From the NCBI GenBank assembly GCA_963704875.1, contig CAVPIA010000007.1, forward strand, positions 1-64,000: a stretch of DNA of 64,000 nt. Reading direction: 5' to 3'. Source of the stretch: CAMYOC01 sp963704875 (GTDB lineage: Bacteria > Pseudomonadota > Gammaproteobacteria > Steroidobacterales > XN24). The notes beneath the pieces were generated by a model, which made no database searches, had not been told where the DNA came from, and was given only the letters and a program-made list of their open reading frames with translations. This document shows, piece by piece, positions 1 through 9,067 of this stretch. Every line of letters starts with the position of its first letter. Within the stretch, counting starts at the first letter, position 1. Position numbers and translations under genes: made by a program.

Positions 1-135
1 GGCCGACTCCAGCCGCCCAGACCACTTCTATTCGGATGACCGCTATACCCTCAAGAGCAGCCGTTCACGTACTCTTTGAGCGAATTACTGCTACTGACCC
101 AAAGCGGTCATTCACAAGCGGCATGGAGGTGACCC

Positions 136-528
136 GTGGTGAGAGGTGGCTGGACCAAGAAGATGTTCATCATCGGTGTCGTTCTTGACGGCTTGGTGGC
201 TATGGTCATGCTTGCGCCGAGTCTAGAGGCATTGGCTTGGGGTTTTGACGAGCCGGTGCTCGACCCGGGTTTCCGATTCGCAATGAATTTTGGTGCAGCC
301 CTCATGATTGGGTGGACCGCGCTGTTGGTGTGGGCGGCGGCCAAACCAGTCGAGCGCCGCGCCGTGGCACCGTTGACGATGTTGGTGGTGGCTGGCCTCA
401 TGTATGCGGAGTTCCTCGGGATGGAATCGGGATTCTTGCCAGCGGTACGGGTGTGGGCGCTACTGGTATTCCAGATGGCGCTGCTCGTCGGCCTTGCGCT
501 CGCATATCGCGCCGCGAGTGAGCGGTGA
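136..528 (+). CDS. Small four-helix membrane protein, unknown function
   Basis: A 130-residue hydrophobic protein with about four membrane-spanning segments, near residues 10-34, 48-68, 78-95 and 105-125. It has no catalytic motif that I recognise. The GTG start is supported by a strong Shine-Dalgarno sequence (GGAGGTGA, 125-132) six bases upstream; a second GTG follows directly and could also serve. The 3' end is followed by a long gap without genes, so it looks monocistronic. Its size and helix layout resemble small uncharacterised inner-membrane proteins of the DoxX-like kind, but I see no motif that would justify that name. Confidence 0.6.
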   Translation: MVRGGWTKKMFIIGVVLDGLVAMVMLAPSLEALAWGFDEPVLDPGFRFAMNFGAALMIGWTALLVWAAAKPVERRAVAPLTMLVVAGLMYAEFLGMESGFLPAVRVWALLVFQMALLVGLALAYRAASER

Positions 529-894
529 CAGAGTGACGGCTTTTGGCCGTTTCTTGTCTCCCGACGAGTGGGGCAGGGCGCCAAGAAATGTGCAAAAGTT
601 AATCGCCAATTTAGTGTCAATAGTTAAGGTCAGCGGGCTCGCACGAACTTGCTCTGCAAGTTGCTGATTCGAGGCCCGTTCGAAATCTCACTCTTGACTC
701 CCTCTTGAAAAATTCGGCGCGCTGCCATACCTTTTGAGGCAGGAGTCGTATGCCTCAGGTGTGAGTGCCCGAAAAGACGACACGATCCGACGCCATTGGC
801 TTAGTGGTACATCTTTGTTGAACCGCTGGCATGGTTGTAATGAACGCTCACAACAACCTACTGAAAGTCCAGCGATGTCAATGGAGATCGACCC
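529..894. other. Gene-poor gap with a possible promoter
   Basis: No open frame here looks like a real gene. A sigma-70-like arrangement can be seen on the plus strand: TTGAAA at 705-710, a 17-base spacer and TACCTT at 728-733. It could drive the two-gene unit that starts at 895 with a leader of about 160 bases. The match is partial, so this is a weak call. Confidence 0.3.
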
Positions 895-1536
895 ATGCGT
901 CGCGACATTCCCAAACTATGTGCAGATTCCCTGCGCGCCTTTGCCAAAGACAATTACGGCATCAAGCTTAAGGCCGCTCACGCGCACGAGCTCGTGGCCG
1001 CCTACCTGGGCTATCGATCCAAGAATGCCCTTTTAGCTGACAGCAAATATCCGATAGGAAATCTGGCCGAGGCCGATTTGGTCGTCATGGTCCCTGATGA
1101 GGCCATCGATAGGCGCCGACAGGCGCTTGACGGGTTATCAACCGAGCTACCCGATAGCTACACGCTGGGAGAGGCGGTCTACGGCCCTCTATTCTCCGAC
1201 GAGTGGTGGGGGAGCACGTATCCGCCGTTCCGGGGATTCGACAAGCTGGCGAAAGTTCTGGTTGAAAACAACGATGCTTTCCAGGCCATCTTCTTGTACC
1301 GAGACCAACTTCCGATGCATCACTTCGTGAACGTCAAGCAGGAAGAAGACGTCGTTGTGTTGAATGTAATCCACTCATACGAGACGACCACCAGTGAGAT
1401 GTATGGAGATGGCCAAACCACTATCACGCTCCCGCGCGTAGCAGGGCGTATCGGCTTTGGCGGTCCGAGGATGTCTGTCGGGCAGTTTTCGGGCGGCGCG
1501 CGAAAAACTCTGAAGTCATTGGGGGTGCAGTCATGA
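895..1536 (+). CDS. Uncharacterised protein, first gene of an HNH-nuclease pair
   Basis: A 213-residue soluble protein of unknown function. The N-terminal part (about residues 1-50) carries a pattern containing LKAAHAHELVAAYLGY, reminiscent of a short N-terminal segment seen on several uncharacterised proteobacterial proteins. I cannot assign a fold to the remainder. The ATG is preceded by GGAG at a good distance. The stop codon overlaps the start of the HNH gene (ATGA at 1533-1536), so the two are almost certainly translated together. There are no membrane segments or signal peptide. Its location beside an integrase remnant suggests an accessory, possibly horizontally acquired gene. It could be a partner or control protein of the nuclease, but nothing in the sequence proves this. 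Confidence 0.6.
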   Translation: MRRDIPKLCADSLRAFAKDNYGIKLKAAHAHELVAAYLGYRSKNALLADSKYPIGNLAEADLVVMVPDEAIDRRRQALDGLSTELPDSYTLGEAVYGPLFSDEWWGSTYPPFRGFDKLAKVLVENNDAFQAIFLYRDQLPMHHFVNVKQEEDVVVLNVIHSYETTTSEMYGDGQTTITLPRVAGRIGFGGPRMSVGQFSGGARKTLKSLGVQS

Positions 1537-2558
1537 CCAATGTGAGCGTGAATGACTTTCATCAAGAGGTCGAGTGTGTGTACGAAGGGGAGACGTACTC
1601 GGTTCGGGACAATGGGGCCGTGCTGCGGCATGCGAGGGCCGGCAAGCGGCGACGTGGACTGGATAATCAATGGACGTTCGGAAGAGAAAGCTCAGCCAAT
1701 CGATACCTGTGCATCGCCGGAGTTAGGATTCACAGAATCGTGGCGACCGCATTTCACGGTGATCCACCGGACCCACAATATGTGGTTGACCATATCGACT
1801 CGAATTGCAGAAATAACCGTCCAGAGAATCTGCGATGGCTGACTCGCTTGGAGAATTCACTCAAGAACCCGGCAACTCGTAAGAAGATCGAATACCTCTG
1901 CGGCAGCATCGAGGCGTTTCTCGACAACCCCTCGATGCTAAATGACCTTCAGCGTGATCCGAATATTGACTGGATGAGAGCAGTTACTCCCGAGGAAGCG
2001 AGAAATTGTAGCAATCGGATGGACATCTGGGCGAACACTGAATCGAAGCCAAAGGGGGAGAGAAGGGCAGTCAATCAGGCAAGTTCTTTTGGTGACCGAG
2101 TGTATAAGCCCCTGCAGAAATGGGAGATAGGTCTGGGCAGAGAGCCAGGGCTAGACATGGCGCTAACGCCATGGTGCGTGCAGTATATGTGGCGCGCATC
2201 GATGTACTTTCCTTTGTGCCCGCAGGGGGACGAACATAGAAGCCTTAATGCCTATTTTCGAAACATAGAACTCGGTAGTGTTCTCGCTTACTGCGACTAT
2301 GACGACTTCTGCCCTCAACTCACAGCTGTTGGGGCTGCTCTCCTCAAAGACAAACTCTCTATTCTTGTCATGACAGAGAGTAAGAACGGCAAATGGGTGA
2401 TTGTCGGAATCCAGCTTGACGAAAGAACGCAGCACTTCTTTCACTTTGTTGTTGGTTCGTACTCCGACATGCAAGAGGCAGAAATGGCGTTAAACTCAAA
2501 GGAGCGACACTGCGACTTTTGGTCGGACGCATATTCCAACCAGAGGGGATACGCTTAG
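1533..2558 (+). CDS. HNH endonuclease domain protein with unknown C-terminal region
   Basis: A 341-residue protein. Residues 15-50 resemble the sheet segment that often precedes HNH domains in homing-type nucleases (VYEGETYSVRDNGAVLRH). The HNH core is clear: HRIVATAFH at 67-75, then VDHIDSNCRNNRPENLRW at about 85-102, giving the H...N...N/H metal-binding pattern. This class nicks or cuts DNA. Residues 110-341 match nothing I recognise and contain several aromatic and cysteine residues, so a second domain is likely. It overlaps the upstream gene by four bases. Possible roles are a homing or mobile-element nuclease, or the effector of a small defence module; the sequence does not decide between them. 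Confidence 0.75.
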   Translation: MTNVSVNDFHQEVECVYEGETYSVRDNGAVLRHARAGKRRRGLDNQWTFGRESSANRYLCIAGVRIHRIVATAFHGDPPDPQYVVDHIDSNCRNNRPENLRWLTRLENSLKNPATRKKIEYLCGSIEAFLDNPSMLNDLQRDPNIDWMRAVTPEEARNCSNRMDIWANTESKPKGERRAVNQASSFGDRVYKPLQKWEIGLGREPGLDMALTPWCVQYMWRASMYFPLCPQGDEHRSLNAYFRNIELGSVLAYCDYDDFCPQLTAVGAALLKDKLSILVMTESKNGKWVIVGIQLDERTQHFFHFVVGSYSDMQEAEMALNSKERHCDFWSDAYSNQRGYA

Positions 2559-2747
2559 TGGGGTTTGCTCGAAAGCTACGGGTTTGTTAGCCCCGTTGTC
2601 CCACAATTTCGGCAAAAGTTAAGATGTCAGGCCGGTCAGGGGGCAAGAACGGGTCAGGAGTTGCCGCTCGTTCCCATCGTCAACTTTCGTGAACAGCAAT
2701 GACCTTACCCCGAAATTAGTGCCGCGGATTCACTAGGGAAAGACATG

Positions 2748-3265
2748 TTACGCCACCTGCCGCTGCATGAACCCCCAAGTCTTGCGCAGCGTGTGGCTTC
2801 CGTAATTTCCTTTGAGCCGCACACGTTTACACCAGTCTTTGACCATGTTGTTCAACGTGGATACTTGGAGAGCAGCGGTCCCGCGTTGTCCAGTGAAGAA
2901 GAACGCGCCTTCATCGAGGAGCTCAGCGTTCTTCTTTTTCAGTCCGATTTTCTCTTTGTCAGAGATCAGCATTTGAATTGCCTGATGAGCGGCGGCGTTA
3001 ATTGTCACGGACCGGTACTTCTTGGTTTTCTTTTGTTTCACCTCAAGCCGGTCACCGATTGAAGGTGACGAACCTGGCCGACACGGATAGACAGAATTTC
3101 TGACGCACGAAATGCCGTGTTGATACCTAAGACGAACAAGCAGAAGTCACGGGGCTTCGCTTCAAGTAGGGCCTTGATCTTCTGAATTCCCTGAATGGTG
3201 CGGATAGGTTCGACACGTTTCGAAGGATTGTTCTTACATTTGTTCCGATGGCTGTATTCAGCCAT
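2748..3265 (-). pseudogene. Short tyrosine recombinase (integrase), frameshifted and truncated
   Basis: Two adjacent minus-strand frames together give one integrase-like protein. The first (3265-3038) has the N-terminal catalytic region with FRASEILSI, containing the first arginine box. The second (3041-2748) has the KQKKTKKYRS strand and the HTLRKT box. They join near 3055: restoring one G (reading GGT GAC CGG instead of GTG ACC GG) gives a continuous HLQSGDRLEVKQK sequence. The frame then stops shortly after HTLRKTWGFMQRQ, before any catalytic tyrosine. The gene is therefore broken twice and should be inactive. It marks an old integration event beside the HNH pair. Similar short integrases occur in many gammaproteobacteria. 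Confidence 0.75.
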
Positions 3266-3781
3266 GTAGCGAGTATTGCTACCAGGCCGGTTGCAATGCG
3301 CCTGGTTTTGTTCCGCCTGTACCGTGAGTTAGGGCAGTTATGCCCTTGGTATTGCTCGGAAGGACAGAAGGACATCAAATCCATTTCACAGGTCAGAGGG
3401 GCTGCTGCCAGGGGCGGTATTCATGGGCAGGCGTCATGCCATATATAACTGCGCATAATGTATATTATGTTAAATAAGATAAATACTTTAGCTGGGCTGA
3501 GAGTGCTCTGAGTGCTTTTTAACAAGGCTCCACTCTTCACCATATCCTTAGAAATGGGCGCTAAGCCATTGATAAAAGGTAATAACACCTTATAACGCTA
3601 TCAAACATGCGACCGATTCGCTTGGGAGCCCGGAAGTATCGGCTTGAGTCACGGCGCAAATGCTCCAGGGGCCGCACATATGCTGAGCGGTATTTGTTTT
3701 CCGGCTATTCCCCTAACGGTAAACCGAAGCTAGCATAGGAACGGAATTCCCCCCCATTTGGTATATAACGGAGTACGCAGC
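3266..3781. other. AT-rich intergenic region beside the integrase remnant
   Basis: I see no gene in these ~500 bases. The segment around 3440-3600 is much richer in A and T than the rest of the window, as is common for recently acquired or decaying DNA. The last ~60 bases presumably hold the promoter of the lipoprotein gene, whose ribosome site GGAG lies at 3770-3773. Confidence 0.5.
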
Positions 3782-4198
3782 ATGCATAGGAACTGTGGTG
3801 TGGCGGCATTGGCCTTTGCGCTGATCGCGATGGTCTCTCTGGCTGGTTGTTCATCGTTTCAGTCAAGTCCGCAATCGGACGTCGACAAGGCCGTTGAATT
3901 GATGAGCGACGGTTATACCCAGCTTGGAAAAGTCGCCAACAATCTGGACATGGACCAGATGGATTCGGCGAAAAAGCATTTCAACAGCGCGCTCAAGGAT
4001 TTCGACGCATCCTTCGAGTACTTCGCCAAGGCCTCATTGCCGGCGGATGACAAGCCCGCACTGGATAACCTCAAGAAGGGATTCTCGGAGCTGGAAAAAT
4101 GCGTGAAGGCGCTTGAACGCAATGATCTGGATCAGGCGCAGACGGATTACGACAACGCCCAGCAGTATTTCTCCATGGCAGCAATTCTGTTGGATTAG
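3782..4198 (+). CDS. Small outer-envelope lipoprotein, helical
   Basis: A 138-residue protein beginning with a lipoprotein signal peptide: basic MHRN, hydrophobic core, then the lipobox LAGC around residues 21-24, so the mature protein should be acylated on Cys. There is no Asp right after the Cys, so outer-membrane sorting is likely. The mature part is amphipathic helix, rich in D, K, L and Q, with TPR-like or four-helix spacing (segments VDKAVELMSDGY, AKKHFNSALKDFDASF, LDQAQTDYDNAQQYF). I chose the ATG at 3782 over an upstream frame start because GGAG sits eight bases before it and the signal peptide begins there. It is followed by a strong terminator and appears to be transcribed alone. 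The function is unknown. Confidence 0.75.
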   Translation: MHRNCGVAALAFALIAMVSLAGCSSFQSSPQSDVDKAVELMSDGYTQLGKVANNLDMDQMDSAKKHFNSALKDFDASFEYFAKASLPADDKPALDNLKKGFSELEKCVKALERNDLDQAQTDYDNAQQYFSMAAILLD

Positions 4199-4266
4199 TC
4201 TGACTTAAGACGGTTTTGCCAGTGTCGGTGTTGATTGCCGACCTGCCGAAATTAGGGTTACAAAAC

Positions 4267-4301
4267 AAATCCCGGGTCGTGTGCCCGGGATTTCTTTTTT
4301 T
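4267..4301. terminator. Rho-independent terminator, probably bidirectional
   Basis: A perfect ten-base stem (AAATCCCGGG with CCCGGGATTT) and a seven-base loop are followed by a T run on the plus strand (4295-4301) and by an A-rich flank that gives a shorter T run on the minus strand. It lies between the convergent lipoprotein and DUF5996 genes and can serve both. Confidence 0.9.
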
Positions 4302-4322
4302 GCCGGCCTGTTCCATCTGGGC

Positions 4323-5156
4323 CTATTCCATGAGCGACTCGCCTGTCGCCAGCGCGCTGCGCAACAGATCAATGATTGCAGCATCGGGCCGTTCCATTGC
4401 CGCAACACGATCATAGGCTGCGAATATCCCGGTCCAGGCGTTGGTCTTCCAACTGGCGAAACGCGGCAGTTCGATTTCGGCCAGACCTTCTGGCAGTGGG
4501 TATGCGGTGATGTAGAAATACGGATCCGGATGTGAGGTATCGCCAAAAGCGAATCCAAAACTCATTTGTTCGTCGGACATTTCCGCATCAAAGGGATCCT
4601 GACCCGGCACCTTGCGGCCCGAGAACCACATCATCGACAGGTCAAAATGGTGCGGCCAAAGCTGTACCGGCGTTGTTTCGTTGCGTTGCTCTGAACGGAA
4701 ACGGGTCAACAGGTTGTCGACCCACAAAGTCACCTTCCACAGATTACGCATTTCGTCGAGGCAGTTGGGTGGCAATGCTGTTTCGTCGAACTCATTCGGA
4801 TCCACGTCCAGCACAACGCCCCAGCTTGCCAGACGGGCAACGAAATTGATCGCCAGACTTCGGGCAGTCAGGTTGGTCAGCAACAAACGTTTTGCGCGGC
4901 CGTCACTGGACATCAATGTGGCGTGCCCATCGAGCAGATCCAGGCGGATTTCGAAAGCGCCCCATGGAACATGAACCGGGCCGGTCGTCAGACCCCTGGC
5001 ATGGGTCCGCAAACTAAGGTGGGACCATAACTTCTGGCGCCGCGCGGCGGCGCCGCGGATTTTGCCGATGACCTGTGTGTACGCGTGGATCGCATCGCGG
5101 GTGGCACTCCAGTCGGATCCGTCGAGCAACGGCAAATTGATCGTGTTCTTACTCAT
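4323..5156 (-). CDS. DUF5996 family protein
   Basis: A 277-residue soluble protein. The N-terminal pattern (WSATRDAIHAYTQVIGKIR), the central HLSLRTHARGLTTGPV and the later LWPHHFDLSMMWFSGRK are the hallmarks of the DUF5996 family as I know it. The paired histidines and aspartate of LWPHHFD could bind a metal, but no activity has been established. The ATG at 5156 has AAGGAG about ten bases upstream. It stands alone between the convergent lipoprotein and the frd operon. Family membership is fairly sure; the function is unknown. Confidence 0.75.
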   Translation of the reverse strand: MSKNTINLPLLDGSDWSATRDAIHAYTQVIGKIRGAAARRQKLWSHLSLRTHARGLTTGPVHVPWGAFEIRLDLLDGHATLMSSDGRAKRLLLTNLTARSLAINFVARLASWGVVLDVDPNEFDETALPPNCLDEMRNLWKVTLWVDNLLTRFRSEQRNETTPVQLWPHHFDLSMMWFSGRKVPGQDPFDAEMSDEQMSFGFAFGDTSHPDPYFYITAYPLPEGLAEIELPRFASWKTNAWTGIFAAYDRVAAMERPDAAIIDLLRSALATGESLME

Positions 5157-5434
5157 CGCCAGCTTCTCCTTGCCCCTGCGCCGTTTCGGTCCGGTCTGCT
5201 TCTGGCTGCATGGCTGCCCGGAAGCGTGACCAGCATCGCAGTTTCATCAGCTTTCTGTCTGAAGTCATTGTTTCGTCACGCGCTTCCCGGTCCGAACCCG
5301 GGCCGCGCCCATGATAGAACATTATGTGAAACCGGTGTTACCGCGGCCGCGTGTTCCTGGCCGCTCGAAGACCAGTCGGTCAGGACGTGCAGCCCAGGTC
5401 GTGCACCGGTGTCTCCTGAATGTCCCCTGCCCTG

Positions 5435-6226
5435 TCAGCCGCGCTTTCGCGCAAATGCGCTACCCAGCGCACGCCGCCGCAGGTAGGCGTAGACCTCGAG
5501 CAAGGGCAGCTCCTTTGGGCAAACGTCCTGACAAGCCATCAGTCCGATACAACCAAACACGCCCTCGTCGCTGGCGACAACATCGAACCAGTCGTCATTG
5601 CTGCGGGTGTCCCGGGGATCCATCATGAACCGGGCGACGCGGTTCATGCCCGCTGGCGCCAGGAAACCGGCCCGGGTGTTGGCCACGCCACAGCTCGCCA
5701 CGCAGCATCCGCACTCGATGCAGCGATCCGATTCATAGATCGCGACCGCCAGTTCATCCTCCATCGGTTCTTCGATAGCGTCGGGATCGAACGGTTCGCG
5801 TTCATGAACCCAGGCCTCGACGCGTGTGGCCATCTCCCGGAACCAGGTGCCGGTGTCGACTGACAGATCTCCGATCAGCCTGAACGCCGGCAGCGGATGC
5901 AGGCGTATGGTTGATGCAAGGTCGGAGGTCAGTGTCTTGCAGGCCAGTGTTGGGCGGCCGTTGATCATCATCCCGCAGGATCCGCACACTGCCGAGCGGC
6001 AGGCGAAATCGAATTGCAGACCTGGATCCTGTTCTTCGCGAATCTTGTTCAGCGCCCTGTACAGCGTCATGTAGGGTTCTTCCTGCAGCGTGTAACTCTG
6101 CATATGGGGCGCTGAATCAGGATCCTGCGGATTGAACCGAAACACCTCGAAGGTGAGTTGTCGTGGCCCGCTCTCGCGGCTTGTTCCAGTCGACATCTCG
6201 GTGGCCACCTCTGTCGTATCGCTCAC
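5435..6226 (-). CDS. frdB: Fumarate reductase/succinate dehydrogenase iron-sulfur subunit
   Basis: A 263-residue electron-transfer subunit joining the flavoprotein to the membrane cytochrome b. The plant-type [2Fe-2S] ligands appear as CRSAVCGSCG plus a later Cys in LACKT. The C-terminal half has the bacterial ferredoxin-type clusters in CIECGCCVASC and CIGLMACQDVCPK, giving [4Fe-4S] and [3Fe-4S] centres. The start is GTG at 6226, preceded by AAGGAA. It is the last gene of frdCAB, twelve bases after frdA. The order C-A-B and the sizes match the Wolinella-type (type B, dihaem) quinol:fumarate reductase rather than the four-subunit E. coli enzymes. Confidence 0.93.
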   Translation of the reverse strand: MSDTTEVATEMSTGTSRESGPRQLTFEVFRFNPQDPDSAPHMQSYTLQEEPYMTLYRALNKIREEQDPGLQFDFACRSAVCGSCGMMINGRPTLACKTLTSDLASTIRLHPLPAFRLIGDLSVDTGTWFREMATRVEAWVHEREPFDPDAIEEPMEDELAVAIYESDRCIECGCCVASCGVANTRAGFLAPAGMNRVARFMMDPRDTRSNDDWFDVVASDEGVFGCIGLMACQDVCPKELPLLEVYAYLRRRALGSAFARKRG

Positions 6227-6238
6227 GATCTATGTTCC

Positions 6239-8203
6239 TTATTCGCTTGCCAGGCCGGCACGGGCCTCAGCGTCGTGCCATGCGCCGGGTCTCAGACTCG
6301 CTCCCATCGGGTCGCGGGTGGGCAGCAGGCCCTGTTCCTGTTGTCCGGCCAGCACAGTGGCGTTGTATTCCTCCAGACTGACATCCATATCGACATGGCT
6401 GGAGTGGCCGTAACCCCGGTCACCAGGCGGCAGATCGATCAGCCCCACCGGTTCATAACAAAACCTCGGAGATGCTTCGTCGGCCCCCCAACGCACCAGC
6501 GTGCGCTTGAGCCACTGGCTGTCGTCACGTGCGGGGAAATCGATCCGGCTATGGGCACCCCGGCTCTCTTGTCTGGCCAGTGCGCCTTTTGCGCACACCA
6601 GCGCGAGTCGCAGCATGCCTTTTAGTCTCAACGCGAAGGTCAGCTCAGGGTTGGGTCCCGGATCGCGACAGCGCAGGACCGCGGTATCGATACGCGCATG
6701 CAAGGCATCCAGTTCGCTCACAGCAGCCTCCAGCTCATCTCCATGGCGGAAGATGCCGACTTTGCCCATCATGATCTCGCCCATGGCATCACGGATCTCA
6801 TATACGTTGGGCCCATCACCGCTGCGGCCAAGCCATTCCTCAATGGTCTGTTCGGCTTCATGCAGAAATCCCAGCACCAGACCGGTCTCGGTTTCCACCT
6901 GATGATCGGCCGCGAATTCCGCCACATGTCCACCGACGATACGGCCGGCGACCAGCGTTTCTGCGAGGCTGTTACCGCCCAGCCGGTTGAAACCGTGCAT
7001 GTCCCAACACGCGGCCTCCCCCGCTGCGAACAGGCCGCGCATGCCGTAAGCCTGCCCGTCCTTGTTTACGCGTATGCCACCCATCGAATAGTGTTGCGTC
7101 GGGCGCACCGGAATCAGTTCTTCCCAGGGTTTGATACCCAGGAAATCGCGGCAGATTTCGTAGACTTCGCGTAGTTTCGTGGTCAGATGCTCTTCACCAA
7201 GATGCCGCAGATCCAGCCACAGATGCGGCCCGCCCGGATGGTCGACGCCTTTGCCATCACGGATCTGCCCCATCATGTGACGCGATACCACATCCCGACT
7301 GGCCAGCTCCTGCTTCTCTGGTTCCAGTTCAACCATGAATCTTTCCATATCCCGATTCAGCAGATAGCCGCCGTCGCCGCGACAGCCTTCCGTGACCAGG
7401 ATGCCACTGGGCCACAGACCGGTCGGGTGAAACTGAATCGCTTCCATATTGCCCAGGGGCACGACGCCGGTGGCCAAGGCGATCGAGGCGCCGGTACCCT
7501 CATTGATAGTGGCATTAGTCGTGTAGCGACCATAAATCCGCCCATAGCCGCCGGTCGCGATCACTGTGGCTTTGGCCAGGATGGCCCCGATCCGGCCGCT
7601 GCGCAGACAGCGCGTTACCGCGCCATGACATTGACCTTTCTCGTGAATCAGCGACAAGGCCTCGGCACGATCGCGGACCTCGATCCCCAGCCGCAATACT
7701 TCCCCGTCGATCGCATACAGGGCCGCGTGACCGGTGCCGGCGGCGGCATAACAGGCGCGCCATTTGGCGGTGCCGCCAAAGTCCCGGTGCATGATCAGGC
7801 CGGCCTTGTCCGCAGGCTCCTCGATCGTGACTGTCTGTCCCTTGATGTGATATTGGTTGCTGCCCGGACGCAAACGGGTCCATGGCACACCCATGTGCGC
7901 CAGCTCACGTACCGCGATGGGTGCGTTGTCAGAAAAGATGCGCGCGACTTCCTGATCGGCGCCCCAGTCCGAACCGCGGACAGTGTCCATGAAATGCAGA
8001 TCGGGGCTATCCCCGGCGGCCTTGTAGCAGTTGCCCAGTGCCGCCTGCATGCCACCCTGAGCGGCACAGCTGTGGCTACGTCTGGGGGGCACCAGCGACA
8101 GGATGATCACGCGCTGACCCAGCGCCGCTGCTTCCATCGCGCAGCGCTCGCCGGCGAGCCCGCCGCCGATAACCAGTACATCTGTGGTCTCGATCCGCTC
8201 CAT
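6239..8203 (-). CDS. frdA: Fumarate reductase flavoprotein subunit
   Basis: About 654 residues, close to the 656 of Wolinella FrdA. The FAD fold begins with VLVIGGGLAGE. The histidine that carries covalent FAD is in RSHSCAAQGG (about residue 44). Substrate-site motifs are HPTGLWPSG and TEGCRGDGG, followed by a C-terminal helical domain. It interconverts fumarate and succinate on the cytoplasmic face. I prefer the ATG at 8203 to the GTG at 8209 because GGAG (8213-8216) is correctly spaced only for the ATG. It lies between frdC and frdB, consistent with one operon. There is no Tat signal, so it is not the periplasmic variant of methylmenaquinol:fumarate reductase. Confidence 0.93.
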   Translation of the reverse strand: MERIETTDVLVIGGGLAGERCAMEAAALGQRVIILSLVPPRRSHSCAAQGGMQAALGNCYKAAGDSPDLHFMDTVRGSDWGADQEVARIFSDNAPIAVRELAHMGVPWTRLRPGSNQYHIKGQTVTIEEPADKAGLIMHRDFGGTAKWRACYAAAGTGHAALYAIDGEVLRLGIEVRDRAEALSLIHEKGQCHGAVTRCLRSGRIGAILAKATVIATGGYGRIYGRYTTNATINEGTGASIALATGVVPLGNMEAIQFHPTGLWPSGILVTEGCRGDGGYLLNRDMERFMVELEPEKQELASRDVVSRHMMGQIRDGKGVDHPGGPHLWLDLRHLGEEHLTTKLREVYEICRDFLGIKPWEELIPVRPTQHYSMGGIRVNKDGQAYGMRGLFAAGEAACWDMHGFNRLGGNSLAETLVAGRIVGGHVAEFAADHQVETETGLVLGFLHEAEQTIEEWLGRSGDGPNVYEIRDAMGEIMMGKVGIFRHGDELEAAVSELDALHARIDTAVLRCRDPGPNPELTFALRLKGMLRLALVCAKGALARQESRGAHSRIDFPARDDSQWLKRTLVRWGADEASPRFCYEPVGLIDLPPGDRGYGHSSHVDMDVSLEEYNATVLAGQQEQGLLPTRDPMGASLRPGAWHDAEARAGLASE

Positions 8204-8260
8204 GCTCACTCTCCGGAGATCAGGACTCCAGTTTCACTAACCACTATTGCTGGCCCGATT

Positions 8261-9067
8261 TCACTGGCCGAGCAGAAAAGCCAGTGGCGGTGGTATCAGT
8301 TCCGCCAGTACCACCAGGACAAGCAAGCCAAGGCCAATAAAGAACCAGAACAGGAATTTTTCGATCCGCCACAAACTGGTCCGGCTAAGACGTGAGCCTG
8401 CGCCCCATTTAATCGCCAGTCGGTACAGTCCAATGCCTGCATGGAACTCGACACAGACCAGCAACAGGCCATAAACCCACACCAGTCCACTGGCAGTTCT
8501 CGCCATCGATGTTGCAGCCTCGATGCCGACTCGATCTCCATACAAGGAAGTAAATACATCCATGCCGATCAGCGTCAGATGGAAACTGCCCAGCACCAGC
8601 ATGATCATCCCGGTCCGGACCTGCCAGATCCACAGCCAGGATTCCACATGTGGCTTGAACACCGCGGCTCCGGTGGCGCGCGTCCACTGTAATTCGGAGT
8701 CGCGCAGCTCTTTGGCCAGTCGTGCGAATCGCCGGCGCTCGCGCAGTTGTGAAGGGATTTTGCGGGCGGCCATTGCCGCGTGGATCAAAAACAGGGCGAA
8801 GATGATGATCACCGTGGGCTGCGCGATATAGGTGATCTCAAGTGCCTCGGCCAGCCAGTTGAAACTACGCGTACCAAGCAGGATCGAGGCGACAAAGAAC
8901 ATGTGCCCCCACATAAACAGCGCCAGGATCAGCCCGCTGAGACCGCTGATCAGCTCATAAACAGCCTGGCGCCTTGACTCCGCAGGCCAGGCTGCGGCCG
9001 CGCGACCGCGGACCGATTGCCGGTCCAGCGTCTCCGCAGCCGAGCTGATTTGGGGAGATCGAGCCAT
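8261..9067 (-). CDS. frdC: Fumarate reductase dihaem cytochrome b subunit
   Basis: A 268-residue membrane protein with five long hydrophobic helices. Candidate haem ligands are His55, His96, His163 and His209, spaced like the four axial histidines of Wolinella FrdC. Glu207 lies two residues before His209 (VEFH), where Wolinella has Glu180, the residue of the transmembrane proton 'E-pathway' that lets menaquinol oxidation remain electroneutral. That argues for a menaquinol-linked fumarate reductase, though a reversible succinate dehydrogenase is possible. First gene of frdCAB, divergent from pckA across about 250 bases that must hold both promoters. Confidence 0.9.
   Translation of the reverse strand: MARSPQISSAAETLDRQSVRGRAAAAWPAESRRQAVYELISGLSGLILALFMWGHMFFVASILLGTRSFNWLAEALEITYIAQPTVIIIFALFLIHAAMAARKIPSQLRERRRFARLAKELRDSELQWTRATGAAVFKPHVESWLWIWQVRTGMIMLVLGSFHLTLIGMDVFTSLYGDRVGIEAATSMARTASGLVWVYGLLLVCVEFHAGIGLYRLAIKWGAGSRLSRTSLWRIEKFLFWFFIGLGLLVLVVLAELIPPPLAFLLGQ

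Noticed and set aside
7187..8395. 402-residue plus-strand frame
   Set aside because: It is antisense to frdA, with no recognisable motif; the minus strand carries a complete flavoprotein.
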